Below are positions 34,466-42,557 of a stretch of 64,000 nt of DNA, in pieces. The notes below the pieces were generated by a model. That model was not told where the DNA came from. It ran no database searches and saw only the letters and a list, made by a program, of their open reading frames with translations. Origin of the DNA: Bryobacteraceae bacterium (GTDB taxonomy: Bacteria; Acidobacteriota; Terriglobia; Bryobacterales; Bryobacteraceae); assembly GCA_026002855.1 (NCBI GenBank), contig BPGD01000001.1, positions 682,001 through 746,000 on the forward strand, in the 5' to 3' direction. Made by a program: the position numbers and the translations under genes. The stretch's first letter is position 1; each line of letters opens with the position of its first letter.

Positions 34466-35737
34466 ATGAGCCAGGAACTTTCCCGACGCAGCTTCGCCAA
34501 AAGGGCGGCCGTGCTGGCCGCGCCAGCGGTTCTGCCCGCGCTGGGCGCCAATGAAACGATCCGCGTGGGCGTGATCGGCACCGGCGGGCGCGGCCGCTAT
34601 CTGATCGAGCGCGGCTACGAAGGCAACAGCGGCCGCTTCTCCGTAGAGGCGGTCTGTGACACGTACGCGGGCAACCTGGCCAAGGGCAAGGACATTGTGG
34701 CGACGCGGAGCGGAAAAACGCCGCGGGCGTACGTCGATTATAGGGAGCTGCTGGCAGACAAAGGGCTGGATGCCGTCATCATCGCCACGCCGGAGCATCT
34801 CCACCACCGGATGCTGCTGGACGCGCTGGCCGCCGGCAAACACGTCTATGTCGAAAAGCCGCTGGCGCACACCATCGAGGAATGCCAGGACATCATGAAA
34901 GCGGTGGCCAGGAGCAGGAGTGTGGTTCAGGTGGGCACGCAGAACCGCTCGAACAGCCTGTACCAGATGGCGAAGACGATGATCGCGCAGGGGCTCATCG
35001 GCGATTGCCACTACGTGCGCGCCTTCTGGTACCGCAACGCGCTGCCCAATGGCGCGCCCGCCTGGCGCTATGCGATCCCCTCCGACGCCACCCCGGAAAA
35101 CACCGACTGGAAGCGGTTCCTTGGTTCGGCGCCCGAGCGGCCTTTCTCGCGCGAGCGTTACTTCCAGTGGCGGCTGTACTGGGACTATTCCAGCGGCATC
35201 GCCACGGACCTGATGGTTCACCAGACGGACATCACCGCCTTTGTCATGGGCAAAGGCATCCCGGACAGCGTGGTCGCCACTGGCGGCATCTACCGCTGGA
35301 CGGAAAATGACGACCGCGACGTCCCCGACACCTGGAGCGTGCTGATGGACTACACGCGGGACCGCTTCCACATCAACTACTCGTGCTACCTCGGCAACGC
35401 GCGCTTCGGGTACGGGGAACAGTTCCTGGGAAACGAGGGGATGATCGAGGTCATCAGCCGCCAGACGCTGAACTTTTATCCGGAGTCCTACCCAGGCGTG
35501 CCGGACAAGGTGAAGGCCCGCAAAGAACTTTCCATCACGATCCCGAACAACGACCATCTCGCCGTCGAAGCGCACATCCGCAACTGGCTGAACTCGATCC
35601 GCGGCATCGAGAAACCAATCGCGCCTCCGGAGGCCGGCTACCAGGCGGCGATCCCCGGTTTCATGAGCGTGATCAGCTACCGCGAGGGCAAAAAGGTCCT
35701 TTGGGACCACAAGGCCGACCGGTATCGTTTCGCCTGA
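34466..35737 (+). CDS. Gfo/Idh/MocA-family oxidoreductase, Tat-exported
   Basis: A 423-residue protein with a twin-arginine signal SRRSFAKRAAVLAAPAVLPA at residues 6-25. Rossmann motif GVIGTGGRGRYL and the family EKP motif in HVYVEKPLAHT are intact; the C-terminal domain has DLMVHQTDITAF. ATG 34466 follows AAGGAG at 34455-34460. It is a separate member from the copies at positions 2 and 18347, which differ in the loop after EKP. Substrate unknown. A 420-residue antisense frame covering it is rejected. Confidence 0.9.
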   Translation: MSQELSRRSFAKRAAVLAAPAVLPALGANETIRVGVIGTGGRGRYLIERGYEGNSGRFSVEAVCDTYAGNLAKGKDIVATRSGKTPRAYVDYRELLADKGLDAVIIATPEHLHHRMLLDALAAGKHVYVEKPLAHTIEECQDIMKAVARSRSVVQVGTQNRSNSLYQMAKTMIAQGLIGDCHYVRAFWYRNALPNGAPAWRYAIPSDATPENTDWKRFLGSAPERPFSRERYFQWRLYWDYSSGIATDLMVHQTDITAFVMGKGIPDSVVATGGIYRWTENDDRDVPDTWSVLMDYTRDRFHINYSCYLGNARFGYGEQFLGNEGMIEVISRQTLNFYPESYPGVPDKVKARKELSITIPNNDHLAVEAHIRNWLNSIRGIEKPIAPPEAGYQAAIPGFMSVISYREGKKVLWDHKADRYRFA

Positions 35738-35826
35738 CGACAGCCGGCCTGGCGGATTCCTGCCAGGCGCCCGCGCTTTTCGCCGGCTCCGCGCACGGGC
35801 GGCTACACTGAAATCAGAACCGCCTG

Positions 35827-36306
35827 ATGGGATCCATTTATTCGCGGCCGGATCTGCTCGCTGCGCGGCGCTGCTGGCGGGAGCAGGGGTTGACGGTCGT
35901 CTTCACCAACGGCTGCTACGACGTTCTTCACCCGGGCCACATTCGAACCCTCGAGCGGGCGCGCTCGCTCGGTGACGTACTGGTGCTCGCGTTGAACAGC
36001 GATGCGAGCGTGCGACGGATGAAGGGGCCGGCACGGCCGGTGATTCCGGAGAAGGAACGCGCGGCGCTGGCCTGCGCGCTGGAGGCCGTGGACGCGGTAA
36101 CGCTGTTTGACGAAGACACGCCCCGGGAGCTGATTGCAGAGCTGCTGCCGGACGTGCTCGTCAAGGGCAGCGACTGGAGCCACTTCGTGGCCGGGCGCGA
36201 GGAAGTGGAGGCGGCCGGCGGCCGCGTGGTCCTGCTGCCGCTGGAGCCCGGCTATTCGACCACGGCCACGGTGGAGCAGATCCTCGAGCGGCGGGGATGG
36301 CGATGA
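35827..36306 (+). CDS. rfaE2: D-glycero-D-manno-heptose 1-phosphate adenylyltransferase-like protein
   Basis: A 159-residue cytidylyltransferase-fold enzyme matching the RfaE2 (HldC) domain that adenylylates heptose 1-phosphate to ADP-heptose. VFTNGCYDVLHPGHIRTLE carries the HxGH nucleotide motif (His-Pro-Gly-His), and VLVKGSDW is also typical. It is a stand-alone domain; in Escherichia coli it is fused to the kinase as HldE. The matching kinase and isomerase lie at 46597 and 48447. It overlaps mfd by ten bases and is the first gene of a five-gene operon. There is no clear ribosome site before it. Confidence 0.9.
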   Translation: MGSIYSRPDLLAARRCWREQGLTVVFTNGCYDVLHPGHIRTLERARSLGDVLVLALNSDASVRRMKGPARPVIPEKERAALACALEAVDAVTLFDEDTPRELIAELLPDVLVKGSDWSHFVAGREEVEAAGGRVVLLPLEPGYSTTATVEQILERRGWR

Positions 36307-39300
36307 CGCACGCGGCCGTTCGGGAGCTGTTCGAGTCGCTCGCAAGATCGGAGCCGTTCCGGCGGCTGGTGCGGTTTCTCTCGGCGCGCGAATCGGGCCG
36401 GGTGTACCTGAGCGGCCTGACGCCCACCGCCAAGGCGCTGTATGTGGCGCTGCTCTGGGAGGCGCTGGAGCAGCCGTGTCTGGTGATCGCCGAGTCGCAG
36501 ACGGCGGCCGAAGCCTGGATTGAAGCTCTCGACACCTTCCATGCCATCCTTCGCGGCGGCGCTCCGGCCCCTTCGCCGCTGCTGGTGCCCGCATGGGACG
36601 TCCTTCCCGGACAGGGGCTCTCGCCCCACGGCGAGATCAAGGAACAGCGCGCGGCCGGCCTGTGCCGGCTCGCCGCCGGCCGCGCCTCCGTGGTCGTTAC
36701 CCCCGTGGAGGCGGCGCTTCAGCGCCTTCGCCCGCCGGAGGCCTACCTTCAGATGGCAGTCACCGTGCGCACGGGCGAGGAAATCCCGATGGAGGACCTG
36801 GCCGCGCACCTGCTTTCCATCGGATATCAGCGCCGGGATCCGGTGGAAATGGAGGGTGAATTTTCCATCCGCGGGGGGATTTTTGATGTATTCCCCGCGG
36901 AAGCACAGCGGCCGGTGCGGCTGGAATTTTTCGGGGACACGGTGGAAAGCCTTCGCCGTTTCGACCCGGAGACCCAGCGGTCCGTCGCTTCCATTGGCGA
37001 GGTGACCATCCTGCCCATGGAAGAGACGCCGCTCCGCCGCGAGCGGCTGGAGGAATTCTCCGCCCGCGCGGGCGTGGCGGTTCCGCCAGGGGGCGAGCCA
37101 TTTTCCGGCTGGGAATTCTTCGCGCTGGCGGAGGAAAAACCGGCCTCAAGCCTCGAAGATTTCCTCGGCTCGCCGATCGTCATTTATGACGAACCGGAAT
37201 CGCTGCATGCGGCCGCGGACAGACTGTGGAAGAAACTGGAGACGCTGGCCGCGCAGAGTCCGGCGCCGCCGGAGCAGTTCTATTTCCACTGGGGCGAGCT
37301 GGCTGCCAGCCATCCGTCGCGGCGGGAAATCGAGCTCCGCGAACTGTTGCTGGAAAGCCAGCTGCCGCCTGAAACCGTGTCCATCGAGGTTCGGTCTCAA
37401 CCCGGCACGGCCTACCGAAACCATCTGCGGGCGGCCATTGAGGATGCGCGCGAGCTGGCCGCACAGGGATGGCAGGTCGTGTTTTTCGCCCCAACGCCGG
37501 GCGACATCGAGCGGCTGGCCGACATCTTCAGCGAGTATTCCCTGCCCTTCCAGCTCGGCGCGGACGACGGCTCCGGAGCGCATCCGGCGCCGGGCGGGCG
37601 CGCGTTCATGGCGGTGGAAAGCGCGGCGGTCCATCTGGTGCAAGGCCGCCTGGCGCGCGGCACGCGGCTCCCTGACGAGCGGCTGGCGCTGGTCGGCAGC
37701 CGGGACCTGTTCGAAGCGGTCTACGACGTGCAGCCGGTCCGTGCGCGCGCGCACGCGGCGCTGTTCACGCCAGAGACGCTGGAACTCAAGCCGGGCGATT
37801 ATGTCGTCCACGCGCAGCACGGCATCGGCCGCTTCACGGCGCTGCGGCAAATCACCACCGATGGAGTCACAGAGGACTTCATGGTGGTCGAATATGCCGG
37901 CGGCGACCGGCTTTATGTGCCGCTGATGCGGCTGGACCTGATCCAGAAATACCGCGGAGCCGGCGAGGCCGCGCCGGCGCTGGACAAACTGGGCGGGGTC
38001 ACCTGGGCGCGGACAAAGGCGCGCGTCAAGGCGAAGATGCGCGACATGGCCGAGGAGCTGCTGAAGCTCTATGCGGCCCGCAAGATCGCCGAGGGCTTCG
38101 CCTTTTCGCCGGACTCGGCCTGGCAACGGGAATTCGAAGATGCCTTCGAATACACGCCGACGCGCGACCAGCTCCAGGCGGCCGCCGAGATCAAGCGCGA
38201 CATGGAGTCACCGCATCCGATGGACCGCCTCCTGTGCGGAGACGTCGGATTCGGCAAGACGGAAGTGGCGATGCGGGCGGCGTTCAAGGCGCTGGGCGAC
38301 GGCAAGCAGGTGGCCGTGCTGGCGCCGACGACGGTGCTCGCCTTGCAGCACTACGAAACGTTCCGGAAACGCTTTGCACCGTTCCCGGTGCGGGTGGAAA
38401 TGCTCAGCCGTTTCCGCACGCCGCGCGAGATCAGGGCGATCCTGGCCGATCTGGCCGAGGGCAAGGTGGACATCCTGATCGGCACGCACCGGATCCTTTC
38501 CAGGGATGTCGTTTTCGCCGACCTCGGGCTGCTGATCATCGACGAGGAGCAGCGCTTCGGCGTGCGCCACAAGGAGCGCCTGAAGCAGCTCCGCCAGAGC
38601 GTGGACGTGCTGACGATGTCGGCCACGCCCATTCCGCGCACGCTGCACATGGCGCTGCTCGGGCTGCGCGACATGAGCGTGATCGAGACGCCGCCAAAGG
38701 ACCGGCTGGCGGTGCAGACCGTGGTGGCGCGCTTCCACCCGGAACTGATCCGGACGGCGATCGAACAGGAGCTGGACCGCGGCGGGCAGGTCTATTTCAT
38801 CCACAACCGGGTGGAGTCGATCTGGTCGCGCGCGGCGATGCTCCAGGAGCTGGTGCCGCGGGCGCGCGTCGCCGTCGGCCACGGCCAGATGGGCGAGGAA
38901 GAGCTGGAGCGGGTGCTCGTGTCGTTCATGCGGCGCGAGTCTGACGTGTTCGTCTGCACCACCATCGTGGAAAACGGGCTGGACATTCCGCTGGCCAACA
39001 CGATGATCATTGAAAACGCACAGAACTACGGGCTGAGCGAGCTCTACCAGTTGCGCGGGCGCGTGGGGCGCTCCAACCGGCGCGCCTACGCCTATCTGCT
39101 GGTGCCCGATGATGGCGAGCTGACCGAAGTGGCGCGCAAGCGGCTGGCGGCCCTGAAGGAGTTTTCCGACCTGGGTTCGGGCTTCAAGATCGCCGCGCTG
39201 GACCTGGAGCTGCGCGGCGCCGGCAACCTGCTGGGCGGCGAGCAACACGGCCACATTGCGAGCGTCGGCTACGAGACCTACGTCAAGTTGCTGGAGGAGA

Positions 39301-39773
39301 CGGCGCGGGAGCTGCGCGGGGAAGCGGTAACGCCGGAGCTGCATTCGTCGCTCAACCTGGGGCTCGACGTGCGCATCCCGCAGGGCTACATTGCCGACGA
39401 GCAGCAGCGGCTGCGCGCCTACAAGCGCATCGCCGACTCGGGCGACCCGGCGCGCGCGCAGGCGCTGCTCGAGGAGCTGGCCGACCGCTACGGGCCGGCG
39501 CCGGACGAGGTGCGGTTGCTGGTGGAGTTCTCGCAACTGAAATCGCTCGCGGAACGGTGCGGCATCGAGTCGATGGACCGACGCGGAGGCGCGGTGCTCA
39601 TCAAGTTCCACCCGGGCGCGCCGATTGATCCGCAGCGGCTGATGCGGGTGGTTTCGGCAACCCCGCAGGCGCAGTTCACGCCGGCGGGCGTGCTCCGGAT
39701 GCCCCTGCCCGCGTCCGATGCCGCCGGGCTGCTGGCCTTCCTGCGGCAGTTGCTGGAAGGTCTTCGGGCCTGA
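36297..39773 (+). CDS. mfd: Transcription-repair coupling factor Mfd
   Basis: A 1158-residue DNA translocase that removes stalled RNA polymerase and recruits UvrA. Domains in order: UvrB-like N-terminus with YQRRDPVEMEGEFSIRGG, the CarD-like polymerase-interacting region with DYVVHAQHGIGRF, then the helicase with Walker A GDVGFGKTEVAMRA, the DEEQ box IIDEEQRFGVRHKE and VTMSATPIPRTLHMALLG-like motif III, and the TRCF domain with QLRGRVGRSNRRAYAYL. ATG 36297 and ATG 36303 are both possible; the second gives an ATGA overlap with the rfaE2 stop. Length is normal for the family. Confidence 0.97.
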   Translation: MAMTHAAVRELFESLARSEPFRRLVRFLSARESGRVYLSGLTPTAKALYVALLWEALEQPCLVIAESQTAAEAWIEALDTFHAILRGGAPAPSPLLVPAWDVLPGQGLSPHGEIKEQRAAGLCRLAAGRASVVVTPVEAALQRLRPPEAYLQMAVTVRTGEEIPMEDLAAHLLSIGYQRRDPVEMEGEFSIRGGIFDVFPAEAQRPVRLEFFGDTVESLRRFDPETQRSVASIGEVTILPMEETPLRRERLEEFSARAGVAVPPGGEPFSGWEFFALAEEKPASSLEDFLGSPIVIYDEPESLHAAADRLWKKLETLAAQSPAPPEQFYFHWGELAASHPSRREIELRELLLESQLPPETVSIEVRSQPGTAYRNHLRAAIEDARELAAQGWQVVFFAPTPGDIERLADIFSEYSLPFQLGADDGSGAHPAPGGRAFMAVESAAVHLVQGRLARGTRLPDERLALVGSRDLFEAVYDVQPVRARAHAALFTPETLELKPGDYVVHAQHGIGRFTALRQITTDGVTEDFMVVEYAGGDRLYVPLMRLDLIQKYRGAGEAAPALDKLGGVTWARTKARVKAKMRDMAEELLKLYAARKIAEGFAFSPDSAWQREFEDAFEYTPTRDQLQAAAEIKRDMESPHPMDRLLCGDVGFGKTEVAMRAAFKALGDGKQVAVLAPTTVLALQHYETFRKRFAPFPVRVEMLSRFRTPREIRAILADLAEGKVDILIGTHRILSRDVVFADLGLLIIDEEQRFGVRHKERLKQLRQSVDVLTMSATPIPRTLHMALLGLRDMSVIETPPKDRLAVQTVVARFHPELIRTAIEQELDRGGQVYFIHNRVESIWSRAAMLQELVPRARVAVGHGQMGEEELERVLVSFMRRESDVFVCTTIVENGLDIPLANTMIIENAQNYGLSELYQLRGRVGRSNRRAYAYLLVPDDGELTEVARKRLAALKEFSDLGSGFKIAALDLELRGAGNLLGGEQHGHIASVGYETYVKLLEETARELRGEAVTPELHSSLNLGLDVRIPQGYIADEQQRLRAYKRIADSGDPARAQALLEELADRYGPAPDEVRLLVEFSQLKSLAERCGIESMDRRGGAVLIKFHPGAPIDPQRLMRVVSATPQAQFTPAGVLRMPLPASDAAGLLAFLRQLLEGLRA

Positions 39774-39808
39774 GGCGCGGCGCGGCCGCCGTTTTGGATA
39801 ATGGAGTC

Positions 39809-40957
39809 ATGAGTATCCTCCGGCTGGGCCTTTCGGCCGCGCTGGCTGCGTTCACGCTGAGCGCGGGCGAACCGGTGATCGTCGAACAGATCATCGCCAA
39901 GGTGAACGGCGACATCATTACGCGCTCCGACCTCGCCCGGGCGCGCCAGGAGCTGGAGGCAAGCCTGCGCCAGCGCGGCCTGCCACCGGCACGCATCGCC
40001 GAAGCGCTGGCCCAGTCCGAAAAGGACCTGCTGCGGGACAAGATCGACAACCTGCTGCTCATCCAGCGCGGCAAGGAACTCAACATCAATGTCGATAACG
40101 AGGTGTCGAAGTATCTGGGGCAGATCCAGGCCGAAAACAAGATCGCGGATCCCGAGAAATTCCAGCAGTGGATCCGCGAGAACACCGGAATGACCTACGA
40201 GGACTTCCGCGCCGAACTGCGCAACAACTTCCTCGCCCAGCGCGTGCTCGCGCAGGAGGTCTACAGCAAGGTGAACATCCCGCGGCGCCAGATTGAGGAA
40301 TACTATGAGAAAAACAAGCAGTCGTTCGTCCGCAAGGAACGTGTCATCCTGCGAGAGATTCTGGTGAGCACGCAGGGCATGGACGAGGCGGGCGTGGCCG
40401 CGGCGGAGAAGAAAGCGCGCGACATCGTCGCCCGGGCGCGCAAGGGAGAACGGTTCACCGACCTGGTGCGCGAGTTCAGCGAGAGCATCACCGCGCGGCA
40501 GGGCGGACTGCTGGACCCGTTCGAGAAGGGCGTGCTGGATCCAAAGCTCGAACAACTCGTCTGGGACAAGGAGAAGGGCTACGTGTCTGACCCCGTCCGC
40601 GTGCCCGCCGGATGGCTGATCCTGCGCGTCGAAGACCACCAGAAGGAAGGGCTCGCGGAGCTGTCCGAAGTGGAGAGTGAGATTCGCGAAAAGCTCGCCA
40701 GCGAAATCATGATGCCCAAAGTGCGCGAATATCTCAGCGAACTCCGGCGCAATTCGTTCATCGAAATCCGCCAGCCGTGGGTCGACACCGGCGCGGTGCC
40801 GGGGCAGCGCACTGACTGGAACGACCCGGCGCTGCTGCGCGCAGAGACGGTCACCAAGGAAGAAGTCGCCGCCCAAGCCCGGATGAAGCGGCTGCTGTAT
40901 TTTCTCCCGATTCCCGGAACTTCCATCACTGACACGAGCAAATCCTCCAGCAAGTAG
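39809..40957 (+). CDS. SurA-like periplasmic peptidyl-prolyl isomerase
   Basis: A 382-residue envelope chaperone. A signal peptide (residues 1-20) is followed by a SurA N-terminal helical domain with IIAKVNGDIITRSDLARAR. One parvulin domain spans about residues 178-278 with LREILVSTQ, FTDLVREFSES and GGLLDPFEKGVLDPKLEQLVW. The C-terminus is a basic tail. SurA proteins assist outer-membrane protein folding (family knowledge). ATG 39809 is chosen over TTG 39794 because the signal starts there. It lies 35 bases after mfd and seven bases before the nuclease. Confidence 0.9.
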   Translation: MSILRLGLSAALAAFTLSAGEPVIVEQIIAKVNGDIITRSDLARARQELEASLRQRGLPPARIAEALAQSEKDLLRDKIDNLLLIQRGKELNINVDNEVSKYLGQIQAENKIADPEKFQQWIRENTGMTYEDFRAELRNNFLAQRVLAQEVYSKVNIPRRQIEEYYEKNKQSFVRKERVILREILVSTQGMDEAGVAAAEKKARDIVARARKGERFTDLVREFSESITARQGGLLDPFEKGVLDPKLEQLVWDKEKGYVSDPVRVPAGWLILRVEDHQKEGLAELSEVESEIREKLASEIMMPKVREYLSELRRNSFIEIRQPWVDTGAVPGQRTDWNDPALLRAETVTKEEVAAQARMKRLLYFLPIPGTSITDTSKSSSK

Positions 40958-40964
40958 ATTTCCC

Positions 40965-42026
40965 ATGAAGTCCCCCATGTGCAGCGACCTCGCCCCGGGG
41001 CAAAGCGTGCAGGGCGTTTTTCTGGTCCAGTCGAAGGACGTCCGGCAGAAGCGGACCGGGGAGCCGTATCTTTCACTGGTGCTCACGGACCGCACCGGCG
41101 AGATCGACGCCAAGATGTGGGACAACGTCGCCGACGTGGCCGACACCTTCGACCGCGACGACTTCGTCCGCGTGCGAGGAGAGACGCAGCTCTACCAGAA
41201 CCGTCTGCAACTGACGATCTACTCGCTGCAACGCCTGCCGGACAGCGAAGTCGACCTGGAGGACTTTCTCCCGGTCTCGCGGCGGGATCCGGCCGAGATG
41301 TGGGCGGAACTGGAGGGCATTGTCGAGTCGATTGGCAATCCGCACCTCAAGGCGCTGCTGAAGGCGATCTTCCAGGACCCGGCCATCGCCGAGGCCTACC
41401 GGCAGGCGCCGGCGGCAAAGGGCATCCACCATGCATGGCTCGGCGGGCTGCTGGAGCATGTGCTCAGCATGTGCGCGCTGGCGCGGTTCATGGCGGCGCA
41501 CTATCCGGGCATCGACCTCGACCTCCTGCTGACCGGCGTGCTGCTGCATGACATCGGCAAGATCCGGGAACTGGATTACTCGCGGAGCTTTTCCTACACG
41601 GTGGAGGGCGGACTGGTGGGGCACATCCAGATCGGATTGCGCATCATCGCCGAGCATCTGCCTGCCGGTTTCCCGCCGAAGCTGCGCAACCTGGTCGAGC
41701 ACATGGTGCTCAGCCACCACGGGCAGCTCGAGTTCGGCAGCCCGAAGCTGCCCTGTTTCCCTGAGGCCATGCTGCTGCATCTCATCGACCTCACAGACTC
41801 GCGCATGGCGGCGATGGCAGCCTCCATTCAGCGCGAGAAGGGCTCGCCGGGCGTCTGGACGGGCTACAATGCAGCATTGGAGCGCAACCTGCTGGACCGG
41901 GAGAAATACATGAGGGAGGCCGAGCCTTCTTCCAGACCCGCACCCGCGCCGTCGCCGAAGAGCACACGGATGACGCCCTTCGCCGAAGCCCTGTTCTCCG
42001 CCCTGAACGAGGGCAAGGGGAAGTAA
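40965..42026 (+). CDS. YhaM-like 3'-5' exoribonuclease (OB-fold + HD domain)
   Basis: A 353-residue cytoplasmic nuclease-like protein. The N-terminal OB domain has VFLVQSKDVRQKRTGEPYLSL and IDAKMWDNV. The HD metal site is visible in HHAWLGGLLEHVLSMCAL and LLHDIGKIRELDY, with HMVLSHHGQLEFGS further on. YhaM of Bacillus has the same order and degrades RNA 3' to 5' (established for that enzyme). The C-terminal 45 residues are a Pro/Ser-rich linker and tail. It is the fourth gene of the rfaE2-mfd operon. Confidence 0.85.
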   Translation: MKSPMCSDLAPGQSVQGVFLVQSKDVRQKRTGEPYLSLVLTDRTGEIDAKMWDNVADVADTFDRDDFVRVRGETQLYQNRLQLTIYSLQRLPDSEVDLEDFLPVSRRDPAEMWAELEGIVESIGNPHLKALLKAIFQDPAIAEAYRQAPAAKGIHHAWLGGLLEHVLSMCALARFMAAHYPGIDLDLLLTGVLLHDIGKIRELDYSRSFSYTVEGGLVGHIQIGLRIIAEHLPAGFPPKLRNLVEHMVLSHHGQLEFGSPKLPCFPEAMLLHLIDLTDSRMAAMAASIQREKGSPGVWTGYNAALERNLLDREKYMREAEPSSRPAPAPSPKSTRMTPFAEALFSALNEGKGK

Positions 42027-42030
42027 AGCC

Positions 42031-42426
42031 ATGCCCCGCACGGCGCGAGCCATCCCTCCGCCACTGGAGCTTCGCTGCCTGACGGCGCTTTGGCATCTCG
42101 GAGAGGCCAACGTGCAGGCCGTGCGGGAGTTCCTTGCGCCGCAAAAACCGCTGGCCTACACGACCGTGATGACAATGCTCGACCGGCTCACGCGGAAACA
42201 GTTCCTCGCCCGGCGCAAGGTGGGGCGGTCTTTTTATTACAGACCGCAGGTTTCCCGGGACGAGATTCGGGCGCTGGCGGTGCGGGAACTGGTGGATCTG
42301 CTTTTCGACGGCAGCCCGCAGTCGCTGGCGGAATTTCTGGCGGGCCCGCCCCTGACGTCACCCGGGAGCCCCGCACAGGCGCCGCAGGAGGCGGAGATCC
42401 ATCCCCTGGACGCAGCCCTTCTGTGA
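42031..42426 (+). CDS. BlaI/MecI/CopY-type transcriptional repressor
   Basis: A 131-residue winged-helix repressor: LELRCLTALWHLGEANVQAVREFL, then TTVMTMLDRLTRKQFLARRKVGRSFYYRP. The family usually pairs with a membrane sensor protease BlaR1/MecR1; none is adjacent. It starts four bases after the YhaM stop and closes a five-gene operon, so it is probably transcribed with a repair gene (mfd). Its target is unknown. The Pro-rich tail after residue 105 is unusual for the family. Confidence 0.85.
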   Translation: MPRTARAIPPPLELRCLTALWHLGEANVQAVREFLAPQKPLAYTTVMTMLDRLTRKQFLARRKVGRSFYYRPQVSRDEIRALAVRELVDLLFDGSPQSLAEFLAGPPLTSPGSPAQAPQEAEIHPLDAALL

Positions 42427-42469
42427 AAAGCCGGCCACAGGCGACGCCCTGCCTGCCAGCCGCCATCCC

Positions 42470-42489
42470 CCGGAACCTGCGGGTTCCGG
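42470..42489. repeat. Perfect hairpin with UGCG tetraloop
   Basis: CCGGAACC pairs with GGTTCCGG around TGCG. In RNA this is a C(UGCG)G loop, of the very stable UNCG class. It lies 43 bases after the BlaI stop and 68 bases before the TPR start. No T-tract follows (next bases TATGCTG), so it could end the upstream operon weakly or shape the leader of the next. Confidence 0.55.
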
Positions 42490-42557
42490 TATGCTGAATG
42501 GATCATATCCTGGAGGCCCCGGCTTGGCCTGCAAAAATCCGAGGAGGAAAGACGCCC

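Noticed and set aside
34448-35710. Long minus-strand frame of 420 codons
   Set aside because: It lies antisense to an intact Tat-exported oxidoreductase with clear motifs and has no recognisable domain; it is a product of GC-rich third positions.
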